Shown here: piece after piece, positions 1 through 12,330 of the stretch | Layout of the letters: every line of letters begins with the position of its first letter | How positions within the stretch are numbered: the stretch's first letter is position 1 | Assembly: GCA_944470555.2 (NCBI GenBank) | Contig: OX104130.1 | Coordinates: 51,803,491 to 51,867,490 of the forward strand | DNA from: Heterobilharzia americana | Lineage: Eukaryota > Platyhelminthes > Trematoda > Strigeidida > Schistosomatidae | Direction: 5' to 3' | DNA: 64,000 nucleotides | Made by a program: the position numbers and the translations under genes | Notes under the pieces: generated by a model | Database searches by the model: none | The model's input: only the letters and a program-made list of their open reading frames with translations | Told to the model about the DNA's origin: nothing

Positions 1-735
1 TTGACGAACTTAACTGACCCTGTTTGACTAGTTTGAGCGAAGATAAGTAATCTAGAAAAGAATTTAGCCCTAGTTATGCATTCGATAACACACTACCACT
101 TGGTAGGGTAGGAGAGAGTTACTATCCCGAAGACTGATATAGTTGAATGGAGAGAGAATCTGATCACATAATCCGTGTTCGTCAATTCAACATCGTTTAG
201 ATGACCTCCGCCTTCTTATTACACTATGTCAATTCATTAAAAAGAAATTAATTCTTTCAAATATCACTTCACCACCTTACATCTGCTATCGAAATGATAC
301 AACACTGATTCCGTATGCGAGGAAAAAAATACTACCAATTAAGTCAAATAATGAAGAACAACAGAACTATAAAAACAAGTATAAGAGTAAAACTCGGACA
401 TTGTGGTCGATTGTAATCCCATTTTAGTGTGTTTTTCAGAAATAGCATACAGTAAAACAGTAGTATATACTGAATAATGTTTCAGACACAATTTATTGTC
501 CATACTCATATTAGGTAACTCCACAATTGTCCAGATATATGGAAAATCCTACTACCCGTATCATCACAGAGAAGGAGAGAAAATTAAGAATATATAAAGT
601 TTATCTCGAAGTTGTGGAGTTACCTGAAATGAATCTGGACAATAAATTATGTCCGAAACGTTATCCAGTAAATGTTACTGTCTCACTGTGTGATATTTCT
701 AATAAACAGGCCAAACTGGAATTATAAAAACTAGA
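1..735. repeat. Dispersed repeat R4, copy 1, with internal foldback
   Basis: The stretch around 42-200 resembles 28396-28540: both have gataagta, then a purine-rich gagaga/ggagga run, then tgatcaca and gtgttcgt. The later part (about 600-735) resembles 28660-28780 and 53480-53600, sharing a block ending in ccagtaaat followed by a tgtctcactgtg-like segment. Within this copy the block occurs twice in opposite orientation: minus from about 518 down to 370, plus from 614 to 735, with about 95 bp between. The short open frames seen here (339-524 minus, 527-727 plus) are the two arms read through, not separate genes. The family is not recognised; an LTR-like or non-autonomous element is possible. 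The left end may lie before the window. Confidence 0.55.
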
Positions 736-1737
736 TCAGGAAGTTGTGTATTTGAAATGAATGACCTTATTATGAGCAGCAAAGTCTGCTGAGAGCGTAA
801 ATCAGTGGGTGTGCTGTATTAAATAAACTAGTTTGATATGAAATTACAAAAAAGAAATAAATTATTGCTTTTCCATGAAAACACTTCCGTTTCAAGTTGT
901 TTAACTGTTACTGCTTGAGTGAACTTCGGATAAATAGAATTAATCTGCTTGAAGGATTTCAATGGTACCTATTCCATAGCCTGTGTCAATAGGATACTGA
1001 ATGACTTCACAGCTTAAAGCACTTGTTTTAATGAGATGTAGACCTTTTGTTGCGCGTTCACAGAATCTAAAGTTTGTCCTTTTGTTTGTTCTACCACTGT
1101 AATCACTAGTACCAATGTGAACTTGTACACAAAATCAGGGTTAAAATGGTAATGGAATCTGTTGACTTCTGGCTCTATGAAGGGCCATGGTGTTCTGCAG
1201 AGACAGATTGAGTTAGCTGCAGGATACTTTCTGTTGAGTAACATCTTCAAATTTGAAATTAGGCTTCACTGAAAACGTGTATCTTGCTTATTGTAGTTTT
1301 TTTCAACTTACTGTTTTCCAATCTTCCATATTTATCGGTATACTTATGTGAATAGCCGTTGTCAGGGATGATCTTTTCAATCTCCAGTACCTTTTCTTTA
1401 TCTGATCAGCTGAACATATTTTTTTCTACCTCTTTAGACTGTGCTTATCGAGAACGGACTGAACAAAAACTGCTGCATTAAAACTAGTACAACGAAATTC
1501 TGTATTTTCATCCTTTTTTGCAACCAATTTCACAATTTACTGTGATTTCATCTCCGCAAGTTTACTTTTGACTTTAATCTATGTAAAGAAAATAAATTTT
1601 AACCTTATTATTAGATAAAACGCCCATCATATAGGATTGCCTAATTCTTTTTATTCCATTTCTTTACGAGCAACATGTAGCAAGATGACAATCTGACTAC
1701 ATTGACACAAATTATTCCATTTAAATTTCCCTAACTT
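736..1737. other. No recognisable feature
   Basis: AT-rich sequence. A 78-codon minus-strand open frame (1014-1250) has slightly more balanced composition, but I see no known motif or splice context for it. Confidence 0.5.
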
Positions 1738-1870
1738 GAAGTTCCTAAGTTCAATCTCTAGTGAGGTCATTGGAGCATAATGCTGAGGATTCCCATGATA
1801 GCACGAAACAGCTGCCCAGTACTCTCAGTTTTTCAACCGTCACTCAACTCATGTCAGTCTACAATGAATA
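1738..1870 (+). mobile_element. Hammerhead SINE (HHR-2 family), degenerate copy
   Basis: A box-B-like gttcaatctcta is followed by a gaggtca segment, then a hammerhead-like core: ctgagga at 1783-1789 and gaaa at 1805-1808. The copy ends with a family tail containing catgtcagtctaca. The position before the cleavage site reads GCC instead of GUC and helix II is broken, so this ribozyme should be inactive. Box A is not recognisable, so the 5' end is decayed or missing. Confidence 0.65.
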
Positions 1871-4656
1871 GTACCCTAAAGAAACTTTCATTCTATATGC
1901 CATTTCAGATCTTTTAGGTATACCAACCTTTCTATGCTGCATATCGATATTGAAAAAGCTGAACTTAATATTTTTTTCATATTCTATGGTGAATCTGATG
2001 TTTATATAAATATTAAGTCTTCAACTAATATAAAATTCATATTTGATGCTATTTAAAATAAGACTACTAGGTGAAAATTCATTGTGATATTTAGAAATTA
2101 TTTTAGATGAAAATACTGGTTTGTTTTTCGCTTACTGTACCATATCAGAATTCATTCATTGGTATTTCTAGCATAAGCGACAGTATGTATTCGTGTTATT
2201 TTGTGAAAATTTTGTCTAGATTCGATTCGCATAACTATGGTGATGCCTAGAAGATCAGGTTAAAGATGCACAGCAATTCTGAACCGCAAACAACAAGCTT
2301 ATCATAGACAAACATTCTTATCTAGACAAAAAGCAACTTTAGCCTATTTATATTTCTGCTCTCTGAGGATACCAGTGCTAAAAATAGAGTATATTACCCG
2401 GATGATTGTTGTCGCATAACCTAAAGGGAAGTTCTAATCTGTTTAAAATTTTGTGTAGATTTAGATAGTTAGAGTTGAGGTAATGGTTTGGCATTATGGT
2501 GAAAAACTGATTAATAAGCTATCCAAATCATAAGTGCTTTTTCACAATTTATTCAACATTAGATAATACAAATTGTGTAGAAAGTCGTACAGATTTTTAA
2601 ATGCACAACTCTATCACAGAAAACCTGGTTTTTTTTAATCTGAATAAACGTACATCTCAGTGCCACAATCTACATATTCATTGGTTTCACAGTTCGATAG
2701 ACAGTTTAAGTTCACTCAAAGCACCATTTAAGCTTGACGTAACTTTTGGATTCTATCCAAACAATTTCTAAAAGGAGTCTTTATTACACTTTTATAACTT
2801 GCTAAAGCAAATTAGTCGATGGCAGTCAGCTTGTAGACCACTTAAAAGAGTATCTCAATGCTTCTGTTCATTGTTTTTTGGTAAAATTAGATAATAATGA
2901 TGATAATAATAATCTCCATATTCCAAACAATATGTAGGATAGTATGGAATTCTCAGCATGTAATTTTCACAAGATTCACTCCCAGAAGAATATGAAATGG
3001 TTATTGTATCTGCATGATGTTAGTAATGACAGTATTCAAGGCAATAATATGGAATAGCTAGCTGGTTCTGGATGGGCGTCCTGTCCATAATGAAAAATAA
3101 ACAGAAATGCAAAGTTACTTTGGTGGTGATGGTTCATTTAAAAGATACAAAAGTTTGCAACTCAAATTAAGCATCTGAGGGATGGAGGTATAATGTACTT
3201 TTGTGCACCGAAAAGCATACTTCCATATAACGTGACATTTTTACGCTGCTTTGTTACTGATTTGAGAAACCGAGGGGTGAAAACAGTTTAACAGTGTGCT
3301 AGAGTACATGATATGTTCAAAAGAAGTATTTTAAATGATCAAATCAAACTGAAAGAAAGGAATTTGATGAGAAATGTTCGGTAGATAAATTTGGTAGTCC
3401 ATGGTCTAGGCAGGCCACCCATAATGTCTATTTATGAAATCTAAGTCCTCTTCTTTCTATACTTTGAACTTCTTACTCGGACATGGTTTCTCTGCGGTAT
3501 GTTAGTGTTTTCAGTGTAGTCTGAATAAAGTACCCGTTACTCTGAGTGTGCCAGCACTATCCAGCATACCCTTGGCATCAACTATCTTCCTGGAACGCAT
3601 GTAATCAGAAATTATGACCTTTAGTTCAATCGCTTAAATGATTGTATTTCAAAATGTGATGCGATGAGGTTTGCATCTATATCTCTGTGAGAACAGTAAA
3701 ATATCAAAGTGCAGTTACATCCAAGTGATAAGATTCAACCACAGAGAAGTATGATATCTTGATAACATAACTTGATGCCGTTCAACAAAACTAATGAAAC
3801 ATACTGTTCCCTGAGAAACTTGATATCCAATATACTAATCAGACGCCAATTAATAAAAAAAAATGATAAAACTGCAGATCAACAGAATTTCGCTAGCACT
3901 GGCCGACACGAAATCGGTGACCTCTTTGTGACAGATCTGTATTTCTAACCCATCTTTACGGAAGGTCTATTATGGCTGACATAAGTAGGTGGTAACATCT
4001 CTGTCTGTAGCACTGGGTGACATGAGGGGACATATGCTCCTTTTAGACTGCAGGTGTACCTTACTCAAGCAAGAAACCTAAGTGCAAGGCTCCATCTTTA
4101 TTGCTTCTAACCACTTAATATGACATTTTGTTCACTGAGAGAGAGAAGATTTATAGTTAATTTTTTCTTACAACTTATCAGTTACGTGCTTTGATAAAAT
4201 ACTCTCTGATTTTCACAAAATTAAATGTCAATATAGAACCATTAATTCAGAATCCACATTGTAGTGATTGGAGAATAGGAGGTAATTGTGACTTAATGAT
4301 ACAGCCAAAGGGAAGAATTTATTCTCCACAATATTCAGACTAACTGTAGAATAGGTGTTAATTGCCATCTGTTAATGAAAATTAAATTTAGCGCTAATCA
4401 AAAGAAATGTTCGGTGTGAAGTGCCTGTTATAGCCTAAACTATTGCTTATAGTTTCACTCATATTTAGGATTCTTAGTGAAACTAGTCTTATTGCACAGT
4501 TTTCTCTAGATGCTCTGTCAGTACAATACGAAGCCAGAAATAGAACGACCTGAGGTTCACAGAATACAATAATTCATATTTTCTCTGGACTTCAGTCATT
4601 ATTTGTATTCATGTGTTATAACCCTGTTGTCACTTGTGAAACTCTTGCAGTAACCA

Positions 4657-4693
<37 letters not shown>

Positions 4694-5381
4694 AATGGCT
4701 GGATAAAACTTTCAAATTCCATCCCTTGATGGTTGCTCAGTTCCTGCGTAAATAGATGAAGGCGATAAGATGATTGAAGAAGTATTTTAACTTGAAAAAT
4801 ATGTACAAAATGCAAAGGTTTATATATGTTTACAGTGTCATTGGCTATTTCCGCGTTTTCATAGATTTGAATATTCTTTTGATTTTTGTCTTTCCAACTT
4901 ATCTGATATGCAAACTTTAGATCGCCTGTTCTTTCTCGAAACTTCGGAACAAAATGTCTGATTGAGAAAAACTCCAGGCATTATAACATAAAATTTTTAG
5001 TAATCCTATTCCACGCTTCATTAATGAGCATGCTTTTATCAATTAGGATCATCTGATACATTTCTACTAGCATATCAGTACAATGAGTGGAAATTTTGAA
5101 AATATCCATTGTCTTGATGGACCTGATATCTACTCATACAAACAGTCACAACCAGTCTCACTACTTACATACATATGTAGAAACCGGCAGATAGACATAC
5201 ACCTACTGGCATACCCATTCAAGCATTTAGTCACTACATGCTACTGAGCATACATATCAAAATAAAAGTGAATACATTTCTCAGATCAAATAAACATACA
5301 TATTTATCAGCAAAATATTATCATACTGACTCTACTTTCATGTTCTTCTATCCATTTCCTTATTGCTGCTTTTCTTTTAAG
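1871..5381. other. AT-rich region, no recognised gene
   Basis: No repeat family or coding segment could be recognised apart from the TA microsatellite at 4657-4690 and short ATAATGATG-type runs near 2890-2910. The slightly GC-richer patches at 3400-3600 and 3890-4090 may hold old repeat remnants that I cannot name. Confidence 0.4.
4657..4690. repeat. (TA)n microsatellite
   Basis: About 17 uninterrupted TA units. The tyrosine/isoleucine repeat in the overlapping minus-strand open frame (4630-4815) comes from this. Confidence 0.97.
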
Positions 5382-5540
5382 GTCGTGAAGCGAAGGAAAA
5401 ACGAGAGTAAAATATTAAATGAAACTGAATTTCAACTGATGGATAAGAGTTCATCAGTTCGACATCGAAAGAAAACAAATACTCAAAAAAATTACAAAAA
5501 ATTCTCTGAATACTCAACTGAAGGTTCTTTTCAATTCTAA
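5382..5540 (+). CDS. Candidate terminal coding exon, unknown protein
   Basis: A polypyrimidine tract ending in ttcttttaag (AG at 5380-5381) precedes a 52-codon open stretch that ends in TAA at 5538-5540. The predicted peptide begins VVKRRKNESK and ends STEGSFQF. It is hydrophilic and strongly basic, with a spread of Asp, Glu, Ser, Gln and Arg codons unlike the Tyr/Ile/Leu-biased noise frames nearby. It could be the cytoplasmic tail of a membrane protein or the end of a basic protein. No upstream exon, domain or homologue could be recognised, and schistosome introns can be many kilobases long. The in-frame extension back to an ATG at 5238 is probably intron read-through. Confidence 0.3.
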   Translation, partial: VVKRRKNESKILNETEFQLMDKSSSVRHRKKTNTQKNYKKFSEYSTEGSFQF

Positions 5541-7857
5541 GTTCTCTTGTTTCATCTTTTATGAAACGAAAAAAACAATTTCAAATCCGATTTGATCATT
5601 TTTTTTAATTTTCTAGTAGTGAGTATGATTTATCCTATTTCTTAAGTTCCCAGAATTCAAAAATCCTTCCTATGAATGAATTAAGCTGTCACTGTTTTAA
5701 CCGAAAGTTCACATAAAATTGAAATGATAACTGACATTAGAAAAGTAGACCTCAAGGATGTAACAAAAGTGATAAACCAAAGTCGGGGGAAAATACAAAA
5801 ACTCGAATATGAAATTTTAAGTTAGTCACATTGTTCGAAGAACTGACAGAACTTGGAGAGTGTAGACCATAGATTTGAGTTCGAATTCGTAACCCATTCA
5901 CTGAAAGTCATCTCCCAAAGCCAAAGATACAGAATTGTGTGTGGACAAGCACATATAGGTAGGAGTAATCCAGATATGCACTTTAAGGAGAGGGGTAACA
6001 TGTGCCAAAATAGCTGCAAAAGCAGCTGGATTCACAAACATTGATAAATGCAGGTGGTAGACAACTATCATCATCTATTCCATTACATGTTATTGATAAA
6101 TGTCACAAGACTGATATTTAAATAGCCTTTACAATTTTGTACTTAATTTAGTTGAAGCCCTAGCCACACACAAATTTAAGCCTCCGTTGAGTGTTCGAAA
6201 AAGTTTGTCCTTATGGCAAATCTATTCTGACAATTTTATCTAGTCGTATTACCAAGGTTGTCTTAAAATCTTATCATTTTCAATTCATTGTCTTTCTTAT
6301 TATTAATAAATTTCTTATTGTCATATCTGTCCCTCTCCTACCTCCAGTTTTCATATAAAATACCCTAACAAGTAAAGAAGTGATTAGATTGATCAAAATG
6401 TACAGCGGAAATACATCATATTTTTTCAGATAATCTACGTCTTACAGTTCATAAGAGGGACTAATTGTTTGACATCTAGGTGTAAGACTGTGAACAAATT
6501 ATTACTGTAAAGATGCTTGCTCTGCAATTATGGTAGTAGTGTTTAACGAGATCTCAAATTAGAGGCTAAATGCGGTTTCTGAACGCCTTCTTTCAGACAC
6601 CTGAAGTAAGTTTTCGAAGGCACCACTAAATTATTCCAACAGAAAGGAATGAAGCTTAACAATATAAAAGAAATTTTTATACTTTCTAAAAAGTCTTGAA
6701 GTCTTTTAACAACTACTAGGTTCTTTATGAAATAGCTGTATTAAATAACATTGTAGATAATACGTTTCAATGGTGTCTTAGTGTTGGCTAAGCTAAAAGT
6801 ACACAAGTCATTATCTTTAAGGCGATCTGACAGGATGAATACTATACCAATTAAAATTGTTTCACCAAAAAAATTTAACCTCAGAATACACTAATATGAA
6901 AACTGATTGGTTTCACAAGGGCAAAAGATTACTATATGTACTTGAATGAAGTAGTCGTATGACTAGTTTTTATGATTTTAGGATGTTAATAATGATAATA
7001 AAAGTACCGGTCAAAATTCATAACTAGGAAACTGAAAAGAAAACTATGTTGAATTATGATTCACCATACGCTGAGCCACGCTTCAATTCACACTAGGCAG
7101 GATTCAAACATCCAAATATCCCTCATAAACTAAACTAATTAACAACTTTATAACTCAGATAGTGTAGCTCTGTATTGAGAAATGTGCATCATATTCCACA
7201 AACTATTTTCGTCTTTATTATGACAATCAATTAACGACTTTTGATTTTTTTTATTTCTGTCCAAGTTTCATTTATTTCATCGCTGAATTCAATGTTCAAT
7301 TGGTTCGTTTGATTAAACAAGAGGAGAATATTTGCTAAAACAGTAGAAAGAAATAAACAATTACCATAACTCAATCAAATTATTTCCACTTTCACTTATT
7401 ATAGACGGGCTAAGGGAAAAGAGAGTTGAATAATATTTTTTCATCTTTTTACTTATGTGTGAAATATCTCTTAAGTTAATCACTATTGTTAATGCCCTAT
7501 AAAACCAAGGCGCATCCACTTCCATTGCGTAGTTCTACATAAAATATAAAGAGATGATATGTAGAGAGCTTCGCCCCTAAATATTATTCTATGGGTTACG
7601 TGTACTTTTAAAACTACTTTCACAAACTAGGTCGGAAAAGTAAGAATAATAGTAATATGTCAATAATAATCACTTTCATAAACGAATATGAATTTGAAAA
7701 GAGTAAGAACAATAACAGGAACAGGATATATTGTGAATTGCTTACAAAACTTAATGATGCAATCAGTGAAACGACATTTTACTACAGGCACGTTTACGAC
7801 AAATATTTTGTTTGCAGTGATTTGTTTCATCCATTCTAATAACTCTCACAACAACAT
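5541..7857. other. AT-rich region, no recognised gene
   Basis: If 5382-5540 is a terminal exon, the region just after it would be its 3' UTR; no clear AATAAA was fixed. A slightly GC-richer patch at 5830-6060 is open for about 63 codons on both strands without a recognisable motif. Nothing else was identified. Confidence 0.4.
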
Positions 7858-10695
7858 TGCAACCTCGCCTGGTTAACTAGTTCACTAGTTACTGGCAGGT
7901 CCTAAGCCCGGGTAAAGAGGGAAGGTTGAGAGTAGGGTTAGTTACCCTACTCCGAAAAACCAATCCAACCGCTACAGAAACTCCAGAGCGCAAAAAATAA
8001 ACACAAAATTATTCCTCGCTGAAATTAGGGAGAAGAAATGAGACCGGTTGGTGAAAGACTTCGGGAAGTCAATTGGCCGACGTGTCTTCACGTCACTCGA
8101 TGAAAGCGAAAGTAAGCTTGGGGAGATAGAATGTCCGCACAATGTTTGAACCTAGCAAGGCTGCCCAGATTACCAAAGAGATGAGGAGGTATAGCATTGA
8201 AGTGCATGGAATCTGCGAGGAATCTGTAGATTGAATGGAAGTAGACTATCCAAACTGTCAACTGGAGAGTCAATATTCTACTCCAGTCACCCAGGTGACA
8301 ACCATGAACGAGCATACTGAGTTTTGGAGTAGATATCATGATGTCCCCAACAGGATCAAAGGCTCTCTGTCATGCAGTGGGAACCAATCTCCTGCAGGAT
8401 AAGCATCATGCCAGCAAGATGGGTTCAATTCAAAAGCAAGGAAAATCACAATCATTCAATGCTACGCACCTACAAAGAATGCAGATAGAGAGAAGAAGGA
8501 GGAATTCTATAGACAACTGCAATTGGCACTGGACAAGACCTCAGTTGGCGACATCAAAATTCATTCTAATGGGTGGGGTGACATGAATGCTAAACTGGAA
8601 GCAGACAACCCTGGAAGAGAACTCATAATGGGTTGAGAAGTACCCAGTGAAATGAATGAGAATGGAGAACTGTTTGCAGACGTCTGCGCATTCAACGACT
8701 TGGTGATTGGAGGTAGTGTTTACAAACACAAGGATATTCACAAGGCAGTGACATGGATTTGATGGACACAGATGGATACACTACACTAAGCACCAGATCA
8801 ACTTCATCTCAATGTTAAGAAAGTTGAGATGCAGCCTACTGGACACAATATCAGATCACGAAGAGGAGCAGACGTAGGTTCACACCAATCACAATCTAAT
8901 GCAGGCCTCAAAATCAAGTTGGAAGCCTTCAAAGAAGTCACTAATGATACACCACAGTTCAAGTTCAACAACTAGAACATAGACTGAGGGACGAGACTTT
9001 AATGGACATCTACACACCAGTCAGCCATCAGGACAAAATGAAAGAATTAAGCAGCATCCCCAAAGGAAGCTGTGTGGAAGAACATTGAAACTCTTTGAAA
9101 GCAATGTAGAAAGAAACATGCATAACCGTATTAGGAAGGAAGAAGAAACGTGACAAGACAAGGAATGGAAGTCGATGAACACATGGAATTTGATAGAGCA
9201 GTGAGAGGAAGATGGTGAAGCAGAGAATGAACTGGTACAGTCTAGTGCAGGGATGAACAAAGAAAAGAGGAAGAAAAGGTATCTGCCCATTGATTGGAAG
9301 AAGGGCTATCTTGTCAAACTCACAAACAAATGAGACATAAGTCTTTGTAAGAACTGGCGCGGAATCGTGCTCCACTCCTCTCCACCCGAAACAAAATATT
9401 AAGCCGCATCATCCTAGAGAGAATAAACAGTGCGTTGGATTCACAATTACGACCGGAACAGGCTGGCGTCAGCAAGAACAAATCATGTGCAGACCAAATT
9501 GCAACGCTGCGCATCATCATATAACAGAGCAAAGAATGGCAGTCAACTTCATTGACTCTGAAAAGGCATTCGATAGCATCAGTCGAGAAGTAACTTACAG
9601 TTGCTTCAACACCACGGAATACCACAAACCCTCATCAACCTCGTTCAACAACAATACGCAGATGCCGCATGCCAAGTGATTCACAATCGAAAGCTCAGTG
9701 ATGCCTTAGAAGTGAAAACAGGAGCAAGACAAGGCTACCGCCTATTATCACAGATCACCCTCCTGATTGTCGCTGACTGCATCATGCAGCAAACATTGAG
9801 GAGTGAGAAGATGGGTATATGCTGTTTGATCGATGAAAAGAGACTAGAAGATTTGGATTTCACTCATGATTATTTATGTCAAATGTCGTACAAATTCGAA
9901 GATGTACAGGCAAAAACTAACAAGTTGACAGAAGAGGCAAGGCAGCGATGACGGGACTTCAAGTGAAGGTTGCAGAAGACAGATGTGGTCAAGATACCCA
10001 ACTAATAACTATAGCAACAGCAAACACCAATCAACATCAACGGGAGGGATCTAAAGAGAATTGTCCCTTTCACCTCTTTTCAACTACAGGCGGTGCAGGC
10101 ACAGATGAGGTTGTCAAAGGAAGAATCAAGAAGACAGCAAGACAGGCCTTCATTAATCTGAAATCAGTAGGAAGATCTACTGCAGTCAGCATAAAGCATG
10201 AACAAGATCCAGATTTTCAACACTAATATCAGTCAAGTCAGTGCTTCTATGTGATGGTTGAGAGACTTGGCGCGTTATGTAAAGCATTTCCAACTAACTG
10301 CAGGTGTTCATCAACAGCTACCGCCTGAGCCCACTCGATACTGAAAATGAATCTGAGATGGTCGGATAAAATAAGCGGCAGGGAACTCTGGCTGGCTACC
10401 AACGAAATAAAAACTGAGGACCTATGTCCTAACAAATATGCCGAACAGAGTGGGCATACGCTGAGAAGACCGTTTGTGGAGATCACGCGTCAGGCCAGGC
10501 TATTGAGTGGAACCCAAATGGGAAACGTTGAGTTGGGCGTCCGAGACGAGGGTGATATGTAGGAGATCATATGAGGAAGAAATGAAAACTTCTAGGCAGT
10601 CGTGGATCGAAGTTGGAAAGACTGCAGAGAAGAAAGTGGGATGGGGACGTGTTACTGAATCCCTATGTCCCACTAGGAACTCAAGGGACAAATAA
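7858..10695 (+). mobile_element. RTE-clade LINE, copy A (decayed, internally deleted)
   Basis: The 5' end (aacctcgcctggttaact and following about 90 bp) matches the starts of copies B (23228) and C (45625). Order: 5' leader; endonuclease region (about 8340-8760, with GGVT, a degraded form of the GDMN motif, then matches to copy C through ENGELFAD); RT region (about 9290-9955); C-terminal domain (about 10085-10690); 3' end in gggacaaataataatg, a short tandem tail typical of RTE elements. Compared with copy C, a segment of a few hundred bases between endonuclease and RT is missing near 9255. There are many frameshifts and stops. The RT catalytic FADD is replaced by FTHD (in EDLDFTHDY), so the copy is dead. 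Schistosome SR2 belongs to the same clade; whether this is SR2 or a relative needs alignment. Confidence 0.85.
9485..9951 (+). pseudogene. RTE reverse transcriptase remnant (copy A)
   Basis: Two overlapping frames carry the RT core. One holds NFIDSEKAFDSISREV, RT motif A with its catalytic aspartate region. The other holds HHGIPQTLINLVQQQY, then KTGARQGYRL (motif B; family form GVRQGCLLSP) and LEDLDFTHDY (motif C, where FADD has become FTHD). The switch between frames is a frameshift near 9600. Loss of the first catalytic aspartate in motif C and the frameshift make this a pseudogene. Confidence 0.85.
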
Positions 10696-10749
10696 TAATG
10701 ATATAACAACACTGAACTTGCCATGAAAGTCTCAATTTTTTGAAGAACG

Positions 10750-11170
10750 CCATATTAAGTAGGACAGGTAGTTTACCTCAAGGGTCCATTCATCGAAAGA
10801 ACCTATCACGTTGACTACAACTTGGCATTGGTTAAAACCATATTTTACAGAGTAAGAATGATATATTTCGGTGACCAGATGGAGGAAGAGTTGCGTACAG
10901 TCGAAAAATGACAGTGGGTGTCCACAAGAGTTCATCAACAGGTATAGAAATACCGAAGATAAAAATATGGTCAACAAAGTGCTTCTATTCCTTAGTCTCT
11001 AATCCAAAGGTGATGACATCGCAGGAACTAATAGCAGATGAGTGAAGGCATCACTAGCTCAAACTTTACCTATAGTTCAGTCAAAAGTTGACAGGCACCC
11101 TTGTTATGTTACCTCTACACATATCGGTTTACTTGTAGCTACTAAAGCAAATAATTTGGAAGAATAGAAG
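10750..11170 (+). mobile_element. Penelope-like element fragment, region after the RT
   Basis: Frames read IERTYHVDYNLALVKTIF, then a segment containing MEEELRTVEK, then SGCPQEFINRY, then GDDIAGT and VKASLAQTLPI. In PLEs this is the order after the RT: a stretch of type R-A-R-x-I-C-S with EEEL, the N-G-Y-P block, then K-G-D and the lead into the GIY-YIG domain. The signal spans at least three frames with stops, so it is a fossil. It lies directly after RTE copy A; the 81-codon minus-strand frame here is a shadow. Confidence 0.7.
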
Positions 11171-12180
11171 GAAAGGGATATTTATGATTTTCTGAACACT
11201 TTTAGAAGAGTCTACAACTTCGGAGAAGTAACGCTTTGACCAGTGCCATCACTCGGCATCTAACTGACACTGAACAGAAGGCGGACCCTTCAACACCTTC
11301 TAGATACTAAACAAACAAATACAATGCTTTGAAGTTTCCTAAGACCACAGCCGTCAAACGCCTTAAACCTAGTTGATATATTCAAAAGGAAACTATGGTC
11401 AGCTCCTATCTACCTTAGTGATCCTTCTCGATTATTATTTGAATACATCATCCAATATCGATTTTTAATGTTCATTCCTACACTCTCATTAAGTTGTCAA
11501 ATTTTGTCTGTACATGTTTTCAACTAACTGAGTCCAACTTACAACACTTTGGTTATTTACCACAAAACCAACTTGTTTAATACTACAATATCAAGTCTAT
11601 GTATAGGTACTGCTATACCTGTCGTTATTTTATTCAGGAAACTTTTGTAAGTTCACTTCTATCAACAGGGACCTCCTGTCATATTTCTACTGTTGACTTG
11701 CGAAACAATACGCTGAAAATACTTTGATAATATTCAAGAGTGTGCAATATGACTTGAAGACATTTTAGTGATCAAAACAAGAGAGCCATTCCATGTAATA
11801 TATTAAAAGGAAAATTTTTGAAAGCCCAGGGTTCAAGTAGGAAGCTAATTAAGCATCAGCTGCATGAATAAATGTCAATAAATTTCTGTTTTCGGTTTAG
11901 GTCAAAATTAGTCACATCCGGCTCTGAGAGACAAGTCCATTGTAAACAGCTAAATAAAACTGATCCAAATCTGATTATCAAGTAACTTCGATTTCTTTAT
12001 ATCATCTAGAGAAAATTTAATGGTTTTATGAAGAAAGCAGAATGTAGAAGAGTATAGGCCAATTTGCTAGCCCTGATATTAGATATTTAAATCGTTACTA
12101 CGGATTTTTGGTACTGCATACCAAAGTTTGGTTTCAAAGATGTAGTTCTTAAATGTCTATAAATGAAGCATCTAAGTAGT
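11171..12180. other. No recognised feature
   Basis: AT-rich. The patch at 11210-11390 is less AT-rich but no coding motif was recognised. Confidence 0.35.
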
Positions 12181-12184
12181 AGTC

Positions 12185-12330
12185 AGAAATGTATCGACTT
12201 TTTGTTGACTTCGAGAAACACACCATAGAAGAGATCTATTGGAAGGTGTAACCTCTCCTCCTGTTTAGTCGTTGTATCATATGACTAATCCAGTGTATCA
12301 TGGTGTTCAAATTCAGTCAGGTATTTGAAT
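12185..12330 (+). pseudogene. Possible LINE reverse transcriptase motif-A remnant
   Basis: One frame reads RLFVDFEKHTIEEIYWKV, which resembles RT motif A of RTE-type LINEs (F-x-D-F-E-K-A-F-D, then L-W-K-V-L). Flanking frames carry only weak resemblance. If real it is a very short, old fragment. Confidence 0.35.

Noticed and set aside
3960..4075. Possible additional HHR-2 copy on the minus strand (ggctgacataag, gcactgggtgac, actgcag)
   Set aside because: The pieces are short and no hammerhead core or tRNA box can be seen between them.
4630..4815. Frame with Tyr-Ile repeat
   Set aside because: Translation of the TA microsatellite.
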